From the NCBI RefSeq assembly GCF_041435435.1, contig NZ_CP108494.1, forward strand, positions 4,870,501 to 4,934,500: a DNA stretch of 64,000 nt, in the 5' to 3' direction. The notes beneath the pieces were generated by a model. That model was not told where the DNA came from. It did not search any database and worked only from the letters and a program-made list of their open reading frames with translations. This document shows, one piece after another, positions 1-7,872 of this stretch; position 1 is the first letter of the stretch, and each line of letters opens with the position of its first letter. Origin of the DNA: Streptomyces sp. NBC_01241. GTDB taxonomy: Bacteria; Actinomycetota; Actinomycetes; Streptomycetales; Streptomycetaceae. The translations under genes were made by a program, and so were the position numbers.

Positions 1-2190
1 TCCGGATATGCCCTGGACGCGCTCCTTCCCGAGCGCGGAACCGACCTCACCCGCGCCTTCTGCGGCAGCGAGGGCACGCTCGGCGTGGTGACGGAGGCGA
101 CCGTACGGCTGGTCGAGGCACCGGCGGCCCGCGCGCTCGCCGTACTCGGTTACGCGGACGAGTCCGCGGCCGCCGAAGCCGCCCCCGGCCTGCTCCCGTA
201 CCACCCGCTGACCGTGGAGGGCATGGCCGCCGACCTCGTACGGGAACCGGCCGGGCTGCCGCGCGGCGCGGCCTGGCTCTTCGTCGAGACGGGCGGCGCC
301 ACCCCGGCCGAGGCGCGGGCGCACGCCGAGCGCATCCTCCGGGCGGCCGACGCGCTCGATGGCGTGGTCGTCACCGATCCGGCCGGGCAGCGGTCCCTGT
401 GGCGCATCCGTGAGGACGCGGCGGGCACCGCCACCCGGATGCCGGACGGCACGGAGGCCTGGCCCGGCTGGGAGGACTGCGCCGTACCGCCCGCCCGCCT
501 CGGCCCGTACCTCCGTGACTTCCGCGCCCTGCTCGCCGCCCACGGCCTGCGCGGCACCCCGTACGGGCACTTCGGCGACGGCTGCATCCACGTACGGATC
601 GACTTCGACCTGCTGAACGCCGACGGAATCGCCCGCTTCCGCCGCTTCTCAGAGGAACTGGCGGACCTGGTCGTCGCGCACGGCGGGTCCCTGAGCGGCG
701 AACACGGCGACGGCCAGGCCCGCGCCGAACTGCTCCCGCGCATGTACGGGGACGAACTGGTCGCCCTCTTCTCCCGGTTCAAGGACATCTGGGACCCGGA
801 CGGCGGCATGAACCCCGGCATCCTCGCCCGCCCCGCCCGGCTCGACGAGAACCTCCGCTTCGACGTGCTGCCGAAGCGCCCGGTGGACGTCACGTTCGGC
901 TATCCGCACGACGGCGCGGACTTCTCCTCGGCGGTACGCAGGTGCGTGGGTGTCGCCAAGTGCCGTACGGCCGAGCAGGCGGGCGCGGGCGTGATGTGCC
1001 CGTCCTTCCGCGCGACCGGCGAGGAGGCCCACTCCACCCGCGGCCGGGCCCGGCTGCTGCACGAGATGCTCGCGGGCGAGGTGATCACGGACGGCTGGCG
1101 GTCGACGGAGGTGCGCGACGCGCTCGATCTCTGCCTGTCCTGCAAGGGCTGCCGCAGCGACTGCCCGGCGGGCGTCGACATGGCCACGTACAAGGCGGAG
1201 TTCCTGCACCACCACTACCGGGGACGGCTGCGCCCGGCGGCCCACTACGCGATGGGTCGGCTGCCGGACCGGCTGCGCCTCGCCGCTCCGTTCGCGGGCG
1301 TGCTGAACGCGCTGGCCCGGGTGCGCCCGCTGGCCGCCCTCGCGAAGCGGCTGGCGGGCGTCGCACCGGAGCGCGGGATTCCGGTCCTGGCGCGGGAGAC
1401 GTTCACCCGGTGGCTGAACCGGCGCTGGGGCAAGGGCACGTTCATCTTCTCGAACGACGAGGTGGCCATGGTCTGGCCCGACACCTTCACCGACCACCTC
1501 TCGCCCGAGGTGGGCCGGGCGGCGGTGCGGGTCCTGGAGGCGGCGGGCCGCCACGCGATCCCCGCCGGGCGCGGGCTGTGCTGCGGCCTGACCTACGTAT
1601 CGACGGGCCAACTCGACAAGGCCCGCAAGGTCATGCGCCGCACCCTGGACCGGCTGGGCGGCACGCTCGGCGACCCCGTGGTCGTCCTCGAACCGAGCTG
1701 CGCGGCGACCCTCCGCACGGACCTGCCCGAACTCCTCCACGACGACCCGAGAGCCGCCGAACTGTCCGCTTCGGTGCGGACGTTCGCCCAGTATCTGGAG
1801 GAGTACGCCCCCGGCTGGCAGCCACCCCGCCTGGACCGCCCGGTCACCGGCCAGACCCACTGCCACCAGCACGCCGTCCTGGGCGACGCGGCGGACCGCC
1901 GCCTGCGCGAACGGGCCGGACTGACCGGTGAGCTGAGCGGCGGCTGCTGCGGACTGGCCGGAAACTTCGGCTTCGAGCGCGGCCACTGGGAGGTATCGGC
2001 GGCCTGCGCGGAGGAGACCCTGCTGCCGGCGGTGCGGGCCGCGGAACCCGGCACGGAGTTCCTGGCGGACGGCTACTCCTGCCGGACGCAGCTGGAGCAG
2101 CTGGGCGGCGTGCGGGCCCGACACCTGGCGGAGGTGCTGGCGGAGGGGCTCGACGCTCCGGGACCGCCCGCCGGACCTGCCGACGCTTGA
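1..2190 (+). CDS. FAD/iron-sulfur D-2-hydroxyacid (D-lactate/glycolate) dehydrogenase, 5' part outside window
   Basis: The frame is already open at base 1, so the N-terminal FAD-binding half is missing; 729 residues are visible. GSEGTLGVV near the start is the typical end of the FAD_binding_4 domain, followed by a GlcD-like FAD-oxidase C-terminal domain to about residue 300. Then come iron-sulfur cysteines, CVGVAKC near residue 313 and CLSCKGC with a following CP near 378, and two CCG motifs (about 526 and 647) of the GlpC/GlcF type. This is the single-chain layout of enzymes that oxidise D-lactate or glycolate and pass electrons to the quinone pool at the membrane. The exact substrate cannot be read from the sequence. 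Confidence 0.85.
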   Translation, partial: SGYALDALLPERGTDLTRAFCGSEGTLGVVTEATVRLVEAPAARALAVLGYADESAAAEAAPGLLPYHPLTVEGMAADLVREPAGLPRGAAWLFVETGGATPAEARAHAERILRAADALDGVVVTDPAGQRSLWRIREDAAGTATRMPDGTEAWPGWEDCAVPPARLGPYLRDFRALLAAHGLRGTPYGHFGDGCIHVRIDFDLLNADGIARFRRFSEELADLVVAHGGSLSGEHGDGQARAELLPRMYGDELVALFSRFKDIWDPDGGMNPGILARPARLDENLRFDVLPKRPVDVTFGYPHDGADFSSAVRRCVGVAKCRTAEQAGAGVMCPSFRATGEEAHSTRGRARLLHEMLAGEVITDGWRSTEVRDALDLCLSCKGCRSDCPAGVDMATYKAEFLHHHYRGRLRPAAHYAMGRLPDRLRLAAPFAGVLNALARVRPLAALAKRLAGVAPERGIPVLARETFTRWLNRRWGKGTFIFSNDEVAMVWPDTFTDHLSPEVGRAAVRVLEAAGRHAIPAGRGLCCGLTYVSTGQLDKARKVMRRTLDRLGGTLGDPVVVLEPSCAATLRTDLPELLHDDPRAAELSASVRTFAQYLEEYAPGWQPPRLDRPVTGQTHCHQHAVLGDAADRRLRERAGLTGELSGGCCGLAGNFGFERGHWEVSAACAEETLLPAVRAAEPGTEFLADGYSCRTQLEQLGGVRARHLAEVLAEGLDAPGPPAGPADA

Positions 2191-2202
2191 GGGGCCGGCC
2201 CC
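2191..2202. terminator. Short palindrome between convergent genes
   Basis: The 12-base perfect palindrome GGGGCCGGCCCC follows the dehydrogenase stop directly and lies just before the end of the LysR gene on the other strand. It could stop transcription from both sides. There is no T-run, so this is a weak assignment. Confidence 0.35.
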
Positions 2203-2204
2203 GG

Positions 2205-3116
2205 TCACGGGGCGGCCGAACGCACGATCTCGCGGGCGAGCGCGGCGAGCTGCGGCAGCGCGGGATGGCCCGGGGCGTCGCGCCGGGCGAGCAGGACGGG
2301 GACGGTCGGGGCGTCGACGAGCGGGCGGTAGGCGACCCCGGAGTGCGGATGCATCCCGGCGGTCGACGCGGCGGATACTCCGACGCCGCGCCCCGCCGCG
2401 ATGGCGGTCAGCCAGTCGTCGGTGTTGGCGACGGTGAGCGTCGCGGCGGGCCTCGCGTCCGGCGGCCACAGGTCCATGGTGGTGGTGCCGGAGACGGTGT
2501 TGAGGACGACGGTGCCGCCCGCCAGATCGGCGAGCCGGAGTGTGGCGCGGGCGGCGAGCGGCCCGTCCGCCGCCACCGCCGCGACCCGGTCCTCGTCGAA
2601 CAGCACCTCGGTGACGAGCCCCGGTGCCTCGACGGGCCCCCGCAGCAGCGCGGCATCGACCTCGCCGCGGGTCAGCCCGGCGGTGCGGTCGTCGATCCGG
2701 AGCAGTTCGAGCGGGATCTGCGGATACCGCTCCTGCCAGCGGCGGAGCAGCGGCGTGGTGTACGGGCCGAACGCGGACCAGGCGTGCCCGATCCGCAGCG
2801 GCCAGTGGTGCGGCCCGCCCGCGTCGAGCGCTTCGTCGAACGCGGCGACCGCGGCGGCGGCCTTGTCCCGGAAGGCGATGCCTTCGGGCGTGAGGACGAG
2901 ATGGTGGGTGGACCGGTCGACGAGCCGGATGCCGAGGTGCTGCTCCAGGGCGGCGAGCGTGCGGGAGACCGCGGGCTGGGTGAGGCGGAGCCGGGCGGCG
3001 GCGCGGGTGACGTTGCCCGCGTCGGCGACGGCGAGGAAGGCGCGCAGATGGCGGATCTCGATGCCGCGGCTCGACGGGCTTCCGGTACGGCTGTCACCAC
3101 TGCGTCCCAGGCTCAT
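2205..3116 (-). CDS. LysR-family transcriptional regulator
   Basis: The 303-residue protein has a LysR winged helix-turn-helix at about residues 20-80 (LRAFLAVADAGNVTRAAARL, then TQPAVSRTLAALE), followed by a LysR substrate-binding domain. I chose the ATG at 3116 because the HTH starts about 20 residues later; longer starts up to 3230 would cover the probable operator and the promoter of the neighbouring gene. It is divergent from an EamA exporter, a frequent pairing in which the LysR protein senses a metabolite and switches on its export. The effector is unknown. Confidence 0.85.
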   Translation of the reverse strand: MSLGRSGDSRTGSPSSRGIEIRHLRAFLAVADAGNVTRAAARLRLTQPAVSRTLAALEQHLGIRLVDRSTHHLVLTPEGIAFRDKAAAAVAAFDEALDAGGPHHWPLRIGHAWSAFGPYTTPLLRRWQERYPQIPLELLRIDDRTAGLTRGEVDAALLRGPVEAPGLVTEVLFDEDRVAAVAADGPLAARATLRLADLAGGTVVLNTVSGTTTMDLWPPDARPAATLTVANTDDWLTAIAAGRGVGVSAASTAGMHPHSGVAYRPLVDAPTVPVLLARRDAPGHPALPQLAALAREIVRSAAP

Positions 3117-3211
3117 GCGTGGGGAGCATAACGGGAGCGCAGCAGGCATTTTACGTGCCGCGCGGAGATACCTACCTTGAGAGAAGGCGCCACAGGGCGA
3201 GAGTGCAGTAT

Positions 3212-3235
3212 CTTCAATCGAGCAGTGCATTGAAG
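3212..3235. promoter_or_regulatory. Probable LysR operator (inverted repeat)
   Basis: CTTCAAT (3212-3218) and ATTGAAG (3229-3235) form a perfect 7-base inverted repeat with a 10-base spacer. The T at 3218 and A at 3229 lie close to the T-N11-A pattern expected for LysR sites. It sits in the LysR/EamA divergent gap, about 32 bases upstream of the exporter start. Confidence 0.55.
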
Positions 3236-3266
3236 TGAACTTTTAGGTTTGGGAGGAACGCCGCAG

Positions 3267-4262
3267 GTGAACGACCAGCGCAGTGCAGCAGGGGCGGCGG
3301 ACGCGGAGCGGGCCGCGGCCGTCGCCGTACCGGAGGCGGCGGACGCCCTGGACGCGGCGGCGGAAGCCGGCCGCCCCCGGCGCCGCGGGGCGGCGCTCGC
3401 CCCGGTCGCGCTGGTGGTCGCGGGCGGCCTCTCCGTCCAGTTCGGCGCGGCGGTCGCGGTCCTGCTGATGCCGCGGGCCGGGGCGCTCGGGGTGGTCACC
3501 CTGCGCCTGGCCGTCGCCGCGCTCGCCCTGATGATCGTCTGCCGCCCGAAGGTGCGCGGCCACTCGCGCGCCGACTGGGGCACGGTCCTCGCGTTCGGCG
3601 TGGCTATGGGCGGCATGAACACACTCTTCTACCAGGCCGCCGACCGCATTCCGCTGGGCGCGGCCGTCACCCTGGAGGTACTGGGCCCCCTCGCCCTCTC
3701 GGTGATCGCCTCCCGCCGCCTGATCAATGTGGTGTGGGCGGGCCTCGCGCTGGGCGGCGTCGTGCTGCTGAGCGGGGGTGGCTTCGACCGGCTCGATCCG
3801 GTCGGCGCCGCGTACGCACTGGGTGCGGGCGTCATGTGGGCGGCGTACATCGTCTTCAGTGCCCGCACCGGACGCCGCTTCCCCCAGGCGGACGGCCTGG
3901 CCCTGGCCATGGTGGTCGCCGCACTCCTGTCCCTGCCCCTCGGCATCCTGGAGTCGGGCTCGAAACTGCTGGTCCCGTCCACGCTGGGCCTGGGCGCGGC
4001 GGTGGCGCTGCTGAGCTCCGTCCTTCCGTACACCCTTGAACTCATGGCGCTGCGCCGCCTGCCCGCGCCCACCTTCGCCATCCTGATGAGCCTGGAACCG
4101 GCGATCGCGGCCACGGCCGGCTTCCTCATCCTCGACCAGGCCCTCTCCACGACGGACGCCCTGGCCATCGCCCTGGTCATCGGGGCGAGCATGGGGGCGG
4201 TACGCAGTCAGGTGCGCGGCACAGCGACAGCACGTGGCGGGAAGGCCCCTGAACGTGCCTGA
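3267..4262 (+). CDS. EamA-family (drug/metabolite superfamily) exporter
   Basis: This 331-residue membrane protein has an Ala/Glu/Arg-rich cytosolic N-terminus (about 45 residues) and then about ten hydrophobic segments in two EamA repeats, as in RhaT/YdcZ-type DMT transporters. The phrases LEVLGPLALSVIASRR and SLEPAIAATAGFLIL are typical of the threonine/homoserine exporter RhtA group. GTG at 3267 is preferred because GGGAGG lies 9 bases upstream (3251-3257). It is divergent from the LysR gene that probably controls it. An amino-acid or small-metabolite efflux role follows from the family; the substrate is not known. Confidence 0.85.
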   Translation: MNDQRSAAGAADAERAAAVAVPEAADALDAAAEAGRPRRRGAALAPVALVVAGGLSVQFGAAVAVLLMPRAGALGVVTLRLAVAALALMIVCRPKVRGHSRADWGTVLAFGVAMGGMNTLFYQAADRIPLGAAVTLEVLGPLALSVIASRRLINVVWAGLALGGVVLLSGGGFDRLDPVGAAYALGAGVMWAAYIVFSARTGRRFPQADGLALAMVVAALLSLPLGILESGSKLLVPSTLGLGAAVALLSSVLPYTLELMALRRLPAPTFAILMSLEPAIAATAGFLILDQALSTTDALAIALVIGASMGAVRSQVRGTATARGGKAPERA

Positions 4263-4363
4263 CGGGGCCGGTACGCCCTGCGGCGAAGGAGGCGTCAGCC
4301 GAAGGCCTTGACATCGCTCCAGTCCGTGGAGACGACGGTCTTCCCCGGAGGGTTCGCGCTTGT

Positions 4364-4543
4364 CGCGTACTGGCGGCGAGGATGTCGCCGACCATGGTCG
4401 CCCCTGGCCGCTGGCAGTTGCCGGGAGGCTCCGTAGAGCCGCCCCAAGACGGCGAAGCTCTGGACGAGGCCGCGCGTGCAGCACTGGCAGGTGGTGCGGA
4501 GGCGGTCAAGGAAGGTGCGGACGTCCTGGGAGTGTGTTCGTAG
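4364..4543 (+). pseudogene. Possible relic of a Nudix hydrolase
   Basis: Within the 387-base stretch 4263-4649 the only protein-like signal is a frame reading RVLAAR, then APGRWQLPGGSVEPP, and ending at a stop at 4543. This resembles the MutT/Nudix stretch that leads into the Nudix box, but the REXXEE catalytic part is absent and the frame becomes alanine-rich. No start codon with a ribosome site is seen. I read it as a decayed fragment; chance similarity is possible because the match is short. Confidence 0.3.
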
Positions 4544-4547
4544 CGCA

Positions 4548-4582
4548 GAAGCGCCCCGGAGGTGCCATCCCGGGGGCGCTTC
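4548..4582. terminator. Rho-independent-type hairpin
   Basis: GAAGCGCCCC (4548-4557) pairs perfectly with GGGGCGCTTC (4573-4582) around a 15-base loop. It follows the Nudix relic on the plus strand and the small gene 4650-4979 on the minus strand, so it may serve either direction. Confidence 0.6.
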
Positions 4583-4649
4583 GGCTTATGGCCGTTGTGT
4601 CGGCGCGTGACGCCGGTCCAACCGTGGCGGACGCGTGTGGACGCGAGGC

Positions 4650-4979
4650 TCACATCATGTCGTCTCCACCGTCCAATGCATCGAGGGCATCGTCCGCAGG
4701 CAAGAGCAGGCGTGCACCCCGGCTCACCGCGATGCGGTGCACATTCACCAGCGTTTCGGTCAACTGGACGGTCAACAGGTGCAGTTCGCCGGGCGTCCAT
4801 GCGCGTTCGGCAAGCACCCGCTGCGCATCGTCGATGAGGTCACCGGCCAGGCCGAGTTGAGTCGCCTCCATGCTGTCGACGAGACGCGACATGAACCCAC
4901 TGCCGTCACTGGAGAGATAGCACGGCTTCCCCTCCGGTCCCGCCCACGGCAAGAGTCGCACCCGATCAGTGAGCCCCAT
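4650..4979 (-). CDS. Conserved small Streptomyces protein of unknown function
   Basis: The protein has 109 residues: an N-terminal LLPWAGPEGKPCYLS stretch, a helical middle (LVDSMEATQLGLAGDLI) and an acidic tail. I have seen similar proteins next to XRE regulators in Streptomyces but know no function for them. The start ATG (4977-4979) overlaps the TGA stop of the gene upstream by one base (TGATG), which indicates translational coupling. There is no signal peptide or membrane segment. With the next gene it forms a two-gene unit downstream of a truncated regulator. Confidence 0.7.
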   Translation of the reverse strand: MGLTDRVRLLPWAGPEGKPCYLSSDGSGFMSRLVDSMEATQLGLAGDLIDDAQRVLAERAWTPGELHLLTVQLTETLVNVHRIAVSRGARLLLPADDALDALDGGDDMM

Positions 4980-5221
4980 CAGGCCGTCACCTCTCCCCTG
5001 TGGATCAGCCGTGGTCCGACATCGACACCGTGCACGGCGAGCCACAGTGCGCGTCGCCGAGCATGCCGGCGGCGGGCTTTCTGCCGATCCTGCGTGACCA
5101 GCACGCCCGGATTGCCGGTTCTGACTGCGGCGGAACGGCGGTCGGCCCTGCGATGTCGGCCCTCTGAGGAGCACAGAATCCGCAACAGCGGTTCGAAGGC
5201 GTGGGCGATACAGTGCGGCAT
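4979..5221 (-). CDS. Small Arg-rich Streptomyces protein, unknown function
   Basis: This 80-residue basic protein starts MPHCIAHAFE and ends ALWLAVHGVDVGPRLIHRGEVTA. The C-terminal phrase (ALWLA-HG-DVGP-RIHG) recurs in small Streptomyces proteins found beside XRE/TPR regulators, and the downstream partner is the usual neighbour. It shares a one-base stop/start overlap with that partner (4979). No catalytic motif is visible. A strong inverted repeat lies about 100 bases upstream (5317-5344) and may be its operator. Confidence 0.6.
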   Translation of the reverse strand: MPHCIAHAFEPLLRILCSSEGRHRRADRRSAAVRTGNPGVLVTQDRQKARRRHARRRALWLAVHGVDVGPRLIHRGEVTA

Positions 5222-5316
5222 GTCGACGCTCCTTGCCAGCGTTGGCTACGCCCCCGGACCGTGCACCCGGTCGCGGGGCGCCTGACTGAGCGCCAGCTTG
5301 TCGCCCGGCGATGCAC

Positions 5317-5344
5317 GGAAGTTGCATCGAAGAGTGCAACTTCC
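5317..5344. promoter_or_regulatory. Perfect inverted repeat, candidate operator of the small-gene pair
   Basis: GGAAGTTGCA (5317-5326) and TGCAACTTCC (5335-5344) form a perfect 10-base inverted repeat with an 8-base spacer. It lies between the stop of the truncated XRE-type regulator (5360) and the start of the minus-strand pair (5221), in promoter position for the pair. It could also fold as an RNA hairpin and end the regulator transcript. Confidence 0.5.
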
Positions 5345-5359
5345 CCTGCCCGTACTTCG

Positions 5360-6322
5360 CTATATGCCGACCCACTCCGCGTACTGCGTCAGTGAGCCGC
5401 TCCGTGTCCGTCCGTGCCGTTTCAGTGCCAGCACGGTCTCCCGCACGGTCGGGTGGTAGCGGGTCTGCTGCGGGGCGATGCGCCGGGCCTGGTGCAGGCA
5501 GTCGAGTGCCTGCTGCGGGTGGCCCGCCCAGGCGTGGGCCCGGCCGAGGTCCATCCAGTGATGCCCGGCCCGGGAACGGGTCCAGCCTCGTGGGATGCGT
5601 ACATCCTCGGCGAGTTCGATCGCGCGCCCGAAGTCGTTACTCTCCGAGGCAATGGCCACGGCATGCACGCCGACGTTCACCGGCCCCCAGGTGACGCCGA
5701 AGTCGGGCAACTCGCCCGTGACCCGGGCAAGTGCACGGGCCTCGGCCAGGCGGGCGTCGGCGTGGTCCTGGTCCTTCATCCGTCCCGCGATCGTCGCGGC
5801 ACGCAGGTGCAGCATGCCCCGCATGGCCTCAATGCCCGCCGGGCGGCGTGACTCCTGGCCATCGAGGTCCCTCAGGGCCCGGTCGATCACCTGCAGACCC
5901 ACGTCGTACCGCCCCGACGACATCGTGGTCTGCGCTCGCAGGAAGGCATGCATGGCAGCCAGCCCGGGTTCGTCGGCGCGCGGAGCGGTCCACGCCAGCC
6001 GATCCAGCGCGATGGTCGCGAGATCGAGGAAGCCGAGCTTCCACGCCACGGTGAACACGCACCGGAACGTCTCCGCCAGGCACTCGTAGGCCAGCCGCTG
6101 TTCCTCCCCGGTACTGGCGTGCACTGCCTGCACCGACTCGTCGATCAGCGCCGGCAGGTCGTGCACCATGTTTGTGTACTGCGCCTGGCGGCGCTGTTCC
6201 AGAGCCCGTTGGACATTCGTACAGATCAACCCGGCCGGGCGCGGAGCCGTTTCCCAGTCCAGAGGTATGTCCCAGTTCTGAAGCCCTTCACGGATCGGCT
6301 GGATCAGGGCGTCTATCCGGGC
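5360..6322 (-). pseudogene. 5'-truncated XRE/TPR-type transcriptional regulator
   Basis: The readable frame gives the C-terminal 320 residues of a familiar Streptomyces regulator: a linker with IQPIREGLQNWDIPLDWE and then an alpha-helical TPR-like sensor region (AHECLAETFRCVFTVAWK-type sequence, repeated Ala/Leu helices). The N-terminal helix-turn-helix that should precede it is missing. The recognisable frame runs up to about 6322, where it meets, head to head, the start of a truncated toxin gene on the other strand. An ATG at 6229 could start a shorter product, but it would have no DNA-binding domain. I read this as a deletion or recombination scar. Confidence 0.7.
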
Positions 6323-6324
6323 GG

Positions 6325-6981
6325 GTGCCCGAGAAGCAGTCCGGCGGGCTCGTGCCGCGCGTCGGCATCCGGGCCGTCGTGAAGACCGCCGAGGTCACCG
6401 CGACCGACGATCACCCCTTCTGGGTTCCCGAGCTCGACGCCTGGATTGACGCCACCGACCTCCGCTCCGGCCAGTGGCTCCGGACCAACGCCGGCACGCA
6501 CGTCCAGAACACCGCGGTCAAGCGCTGGACGGCAACCGAGGCCACTGTTCGCAACCTCACGGTCAGCAACCTCCGTACGTACTATGTGCCGGCGGGCGCC
6601 ACTCCGGCTCTCGTTCACAACTGCAACACAGAAGGGCCGGTTGACCATGTTGCTCTTGGTATGCGAGGCCATGGTCTGAAGGGATTCGCTGAGACTGTTG
6701 AAGCTCGTCACCTCCCCGGAGCGACGGACGCAACTTGGCGTGACCAGGTTCTGGGTGCAATTGCTAGGACGGGTAGAGGCGAAGGACGCATATCCTTCAT
6801 GCTCGACGGTCTTCCCGGTGCGAGTCAGGGCCCGGCAAAGGCCCTGAAAATCGCACAGAATACGGCCCCTGCACAGCGTCTCCATACTCAGTGGGAATTG
6901 ATGCAGATCGATGGGGCCGGCCTCATGGGAAAGTGGACTTCTGTCGATGGAATCTACGTGCTGAAGGCTGGACTGGGGTGA
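6325..6981 (+). CDS. 5'-truncated polymorphic toxin tip: Hint remnant plus C-terminal toxin domain
   Basis: The 218 residues from GTG 6325 start inside a Hint (intein-like) pretoxin domain: VTATDDHPFWVPE is the block with the conserved His, and YYVPAGATPALVHNC is the standard Hint end in bacterial polymorphic toxins. After the NC cleavage point come about 115 residues of toxin domain (DHVALGMRGHGLKGFAE ... GKWTSVDGIYVL). I do not recognise its activity. The large N-terminal part (secretion signals, RHS/YD repeats, first half of Hint) is missing. The region is clearly lower in GC than its surroundings. It is followed after 7 bases by a probable immunity gene. Either a decaying fragment or a displaced tip that can recombine onto a full-length toxin gene. 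Confidence 0.7.
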   Translation: MPEKQSGGLVPRVGIRAVVKTAEVTATDDHPFWVPELDAWIDATDLRSGQWLRTNAGTHVQNTAVKRWTATEATVRNLTVSNLRTYYVPAGATPALVHNCNTEGPVDHVALGMRGHGLKGFAETVEARHLPGATDATWRDQVLGAIARTGRGEGRISFMLDGLPGASQGPAKALKIAQNTAPAQRLHTQWELMQIDGAGLMGKWTSVDGIYVLKAGLG

Positions 6982-6988
6982 AGTTCAA

Positions 6989-7429
6989 GTGACATATCGA
7001 CTGGTAGAGGGTGATCTTCCTCTAAGCCTGCGGGGAATTTATAAGCCGTGGGCTATTGAGGTAGGTCATAGCAAGATCTTGCTACGCGGATCCTTGGGTG
7101 GTGAGGGCGGAGACGTCCCCAGGATTTTCGATGTCCTATTCCAGGATGTTTCTCGGATCTCGCTGGCCGATCAGTACTCGGGTCTCTGTGTGTCGGACGC
7201 AGGGCTAGATGTTTTGCGAGCCGAAGAGCAGAAGAATGGGCGTAGATGGCGTGGATCCAAACTCTTCCGCGTTTCCGCGGATCACCCGCTCGATTACATC
7301 GTTGCAGGATATATCTTCTGGGCCGAAGTCTGCATCTTCGCTACCGAACGAAGCCCTCTGATGCAGGAATCTCCGAAACCTGGCGCAATTAAGGGTGGCC
7401 AGGTTTTCCGAGTGCGGGCTGACCGGTAG
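6989..7429 (+). CDS. Probable immunity protein for the upstream toxin tip
   Basis: The 146-residue protein starts at GTG 6989 (TYRLVEGDLPLSL) with GGGGTGA, overlapping the toxin stop, as its ribosome site. It has no signal peptide or membrane helix, mixed alpha/beta composition and lower GC like the toxin. I recognise no family. The immunity call rests on position: the gene directly downstream of a polymorphic toxin tip is almost always the cognate immunity gene. A strong terminator follows at 7443. Confidence 0.6.
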   Translation: MTYRLVEGDLPLSLRGIYKPWAIEVGHSKILLRGSLGGEGGDVPRIFDVLFQDVSRISLADQYSGLCVSDAGLDVLRAEEQKNGRRWRGSKLFRVSADHPLDYIVAGYIFWAEVCIFATERSPLMQESPKPGAIKGGQVFRVRADR

Positions 7430-7442
7430 CGATAGTGAAGTT

Positions 7443-7475
7443 GAAGCCCCGCCGGGAATTGTCTGGCGGGGCTTC
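7443..7475 (+). terminator. Terminator of the toxin/immunity unit
   Basis: GAAGCCCCGCC (7443-7453) pairs perfectly with GGCGGGGCTTC (7465-7475) over 11 bases, with an 11-base loop, 13 bases after the immunity gene stop. Confidence 0.75.
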
Positions 7476-7487
7476 GGCGTAGGTGGC

Positions 7488-7776
7488 GGCAGTACCTGAC
7501 GGCAACGTCAGCGGACAGGCGCTGGCGTGGGTGGCGGCTCGTTGCCGTCAATAGTGCCCGTCTCGGTGTGTTTCCGGTCGTCTGCTTCACCGCCCGCATC
7601 GCCGGCGGCCGGCTGGAGATTTCCGACGAGTCCACTGAGCTCCGGTTCGTGCCGCCGGAAGAGATCGAGCAGTTGCCGATGCACCGCACCCAACGGCTCA
7701 GGATCCAGCACTTCCTGGAACAGAGTGAGAGGCCGTACCTGGGCTGAATCGGCTGACGGCAGTAGCTGACGGCAAC
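7488..7776 (+). repeat. Direct repeat pair flanking a Nudix relic
   Basis: GGCAGTACCTGACGGCAAC (7488-7506) recurs as GGCAGTAGCTGACGGCAAC (7758-7776), 18 of 19 bases identical and 270 bases apart start to start. The pair brackets the Nudix C-terminal relic, so it could be a duplication or recombination scar. I do not recognise it as the end of a known element. Confidence 0.6.
7541..7747 (+). pseudogene. Relic of a Nudix hydrolase, C-terminal half
   Basis: In frame to the stop at 7745-7747 the sequence reads VVCFTARIAGG, LEISDESTELRFVPPEEIE, MHRTQRLRIQHFLE. This is the usual C-terminal third of a Nudix hydrolase, where SDE-E-RWV and the MH-S-RLRI-H block are conserved. The catalytic Nudix box and N-terminus are missing upstream, so it cannot encode an active enzyme. 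In the 443 bases 7430-7872 I see only this, the terminator and the direct repeats. Confidence 0.6.
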
Positions 7777-7872
7777 AACCCCGCACAACCACGGACACGG
7801 GACCGTCCGCAAGGTCGAGCGGGGCGGATGAACCGCAGGCGTACGCCCTGCTGACCCTGCTGTGCGTCGGAT

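Noticed and set aside
649..2469. Long minus-strand open frame over the dehydrogenase gene
   Set aside because: Composition is Arg/Ala-rich, with no domain; it is the antisense shadow of a high-GC gene.
4295..4380. Minus-strand frame ending TVVSTDWSDVKAFG-stop
   Set aside because: It looks like a protein C-terminus, but it is too short to assign and has no start; not enough for a feature.
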